Source: an uncultured Desulfuromonadales bacterium
Lineage (GTDB): Bacteria; Desulfobacterota; Desulfuromonadia; Desulfuromonadales; Geopsychrobacteraceae
DNA length: 5,725 nucleotides
Assembly (NCBI GenBank): GCA_945787295.1
Contig: CALZHQ010000122.1
Span: forward strand, 1 to 5,725
Reading direction: 5' to 3'
Made by a program: the position numbers and the translations under genes. A model generated the notes under the pieces. That model had not been told where the DNA came from, did no database searches, and saw nothing but the letters and a program-made list of their open reading frames with translations. Position 1 is the first letter of the stretch, and each line of letters starts with the position of its first letter. This document shows positions 5,713 through 5,725 of this stretch, piece after piece.

Positions 5713-5725
5713 TTCTCCACGCCTT

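Overview
The window is the distal half of an MSHA-type (mannose-sensitive haemagglutinin) type IV pilus locus from a Gram-negative bacterium. All genes lie on the + strand in the order mshA-mshC-mshD-mshO-mshP-mshQ, the order known from Vibrio and Shewanella. The base composition is moderately GC-rich. The genes fit MSHA loci of Gammaproteobacteria, but also those reported from Desulfuromonadales and related anaerobes. The sequence alone does not fix the lineage, and I see no mobile-element gene.

Layout. Positions 1-432 hold the 3' part of a major-pilin gene (mshA-like); its first codons, its promoter and the assembly-machinery genes (ATPases, platform, secretin) lie outside the window. An 81-bp gap follows and contains a strong GC-rich hairpin (472-498), probably a leaky terminator or processing site. 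Four small prepilin-like genes come next: mshC (514-954), mshD (951-1427), mshO (1435-2256) and mshP (2253-2654). The last gene is the 990-residue exported protein gene mshQ (2651-5623). From mshC onward the genes are packed tightly: three of the four junctions are 4-base ATGA overlaps and the fourth is a 7-base gap. The final 102 bp (5624-5725) hold no gene, but contain an imperfect inverted repeat resembling an intergenic REP-type element.

How they work together. MshA is the shaft subunit. MshC, D, O and P have class III (type IV prepilin) leaders and look like the minor pilins that prime the fibre and form its tip. MshP lacks the otherwise invariant Glu5, as GspK/PilX-type tip subunits may. 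MshQ has an ordinary export signal, a lamin-tail-like domain, a Calx-beta-like domain with a glycine-rich insertion, and a long C-terminal MshQ/DUF6701-type region. It is a plausible tip-mounted or surface adhesin (inference).

The most interesting points are the G8 tract inside mshQ, where slippage in either direction truncates the protein before its C-terminal region; a G7 tract in mshD with the same property; the modular N-terminus of MshQ; the ambiguous signal-peptidase I/lipobox site of MshQ; and the hairpin that may set the major-to-minor pilin ratio. I found no evidence for an entirely new system.
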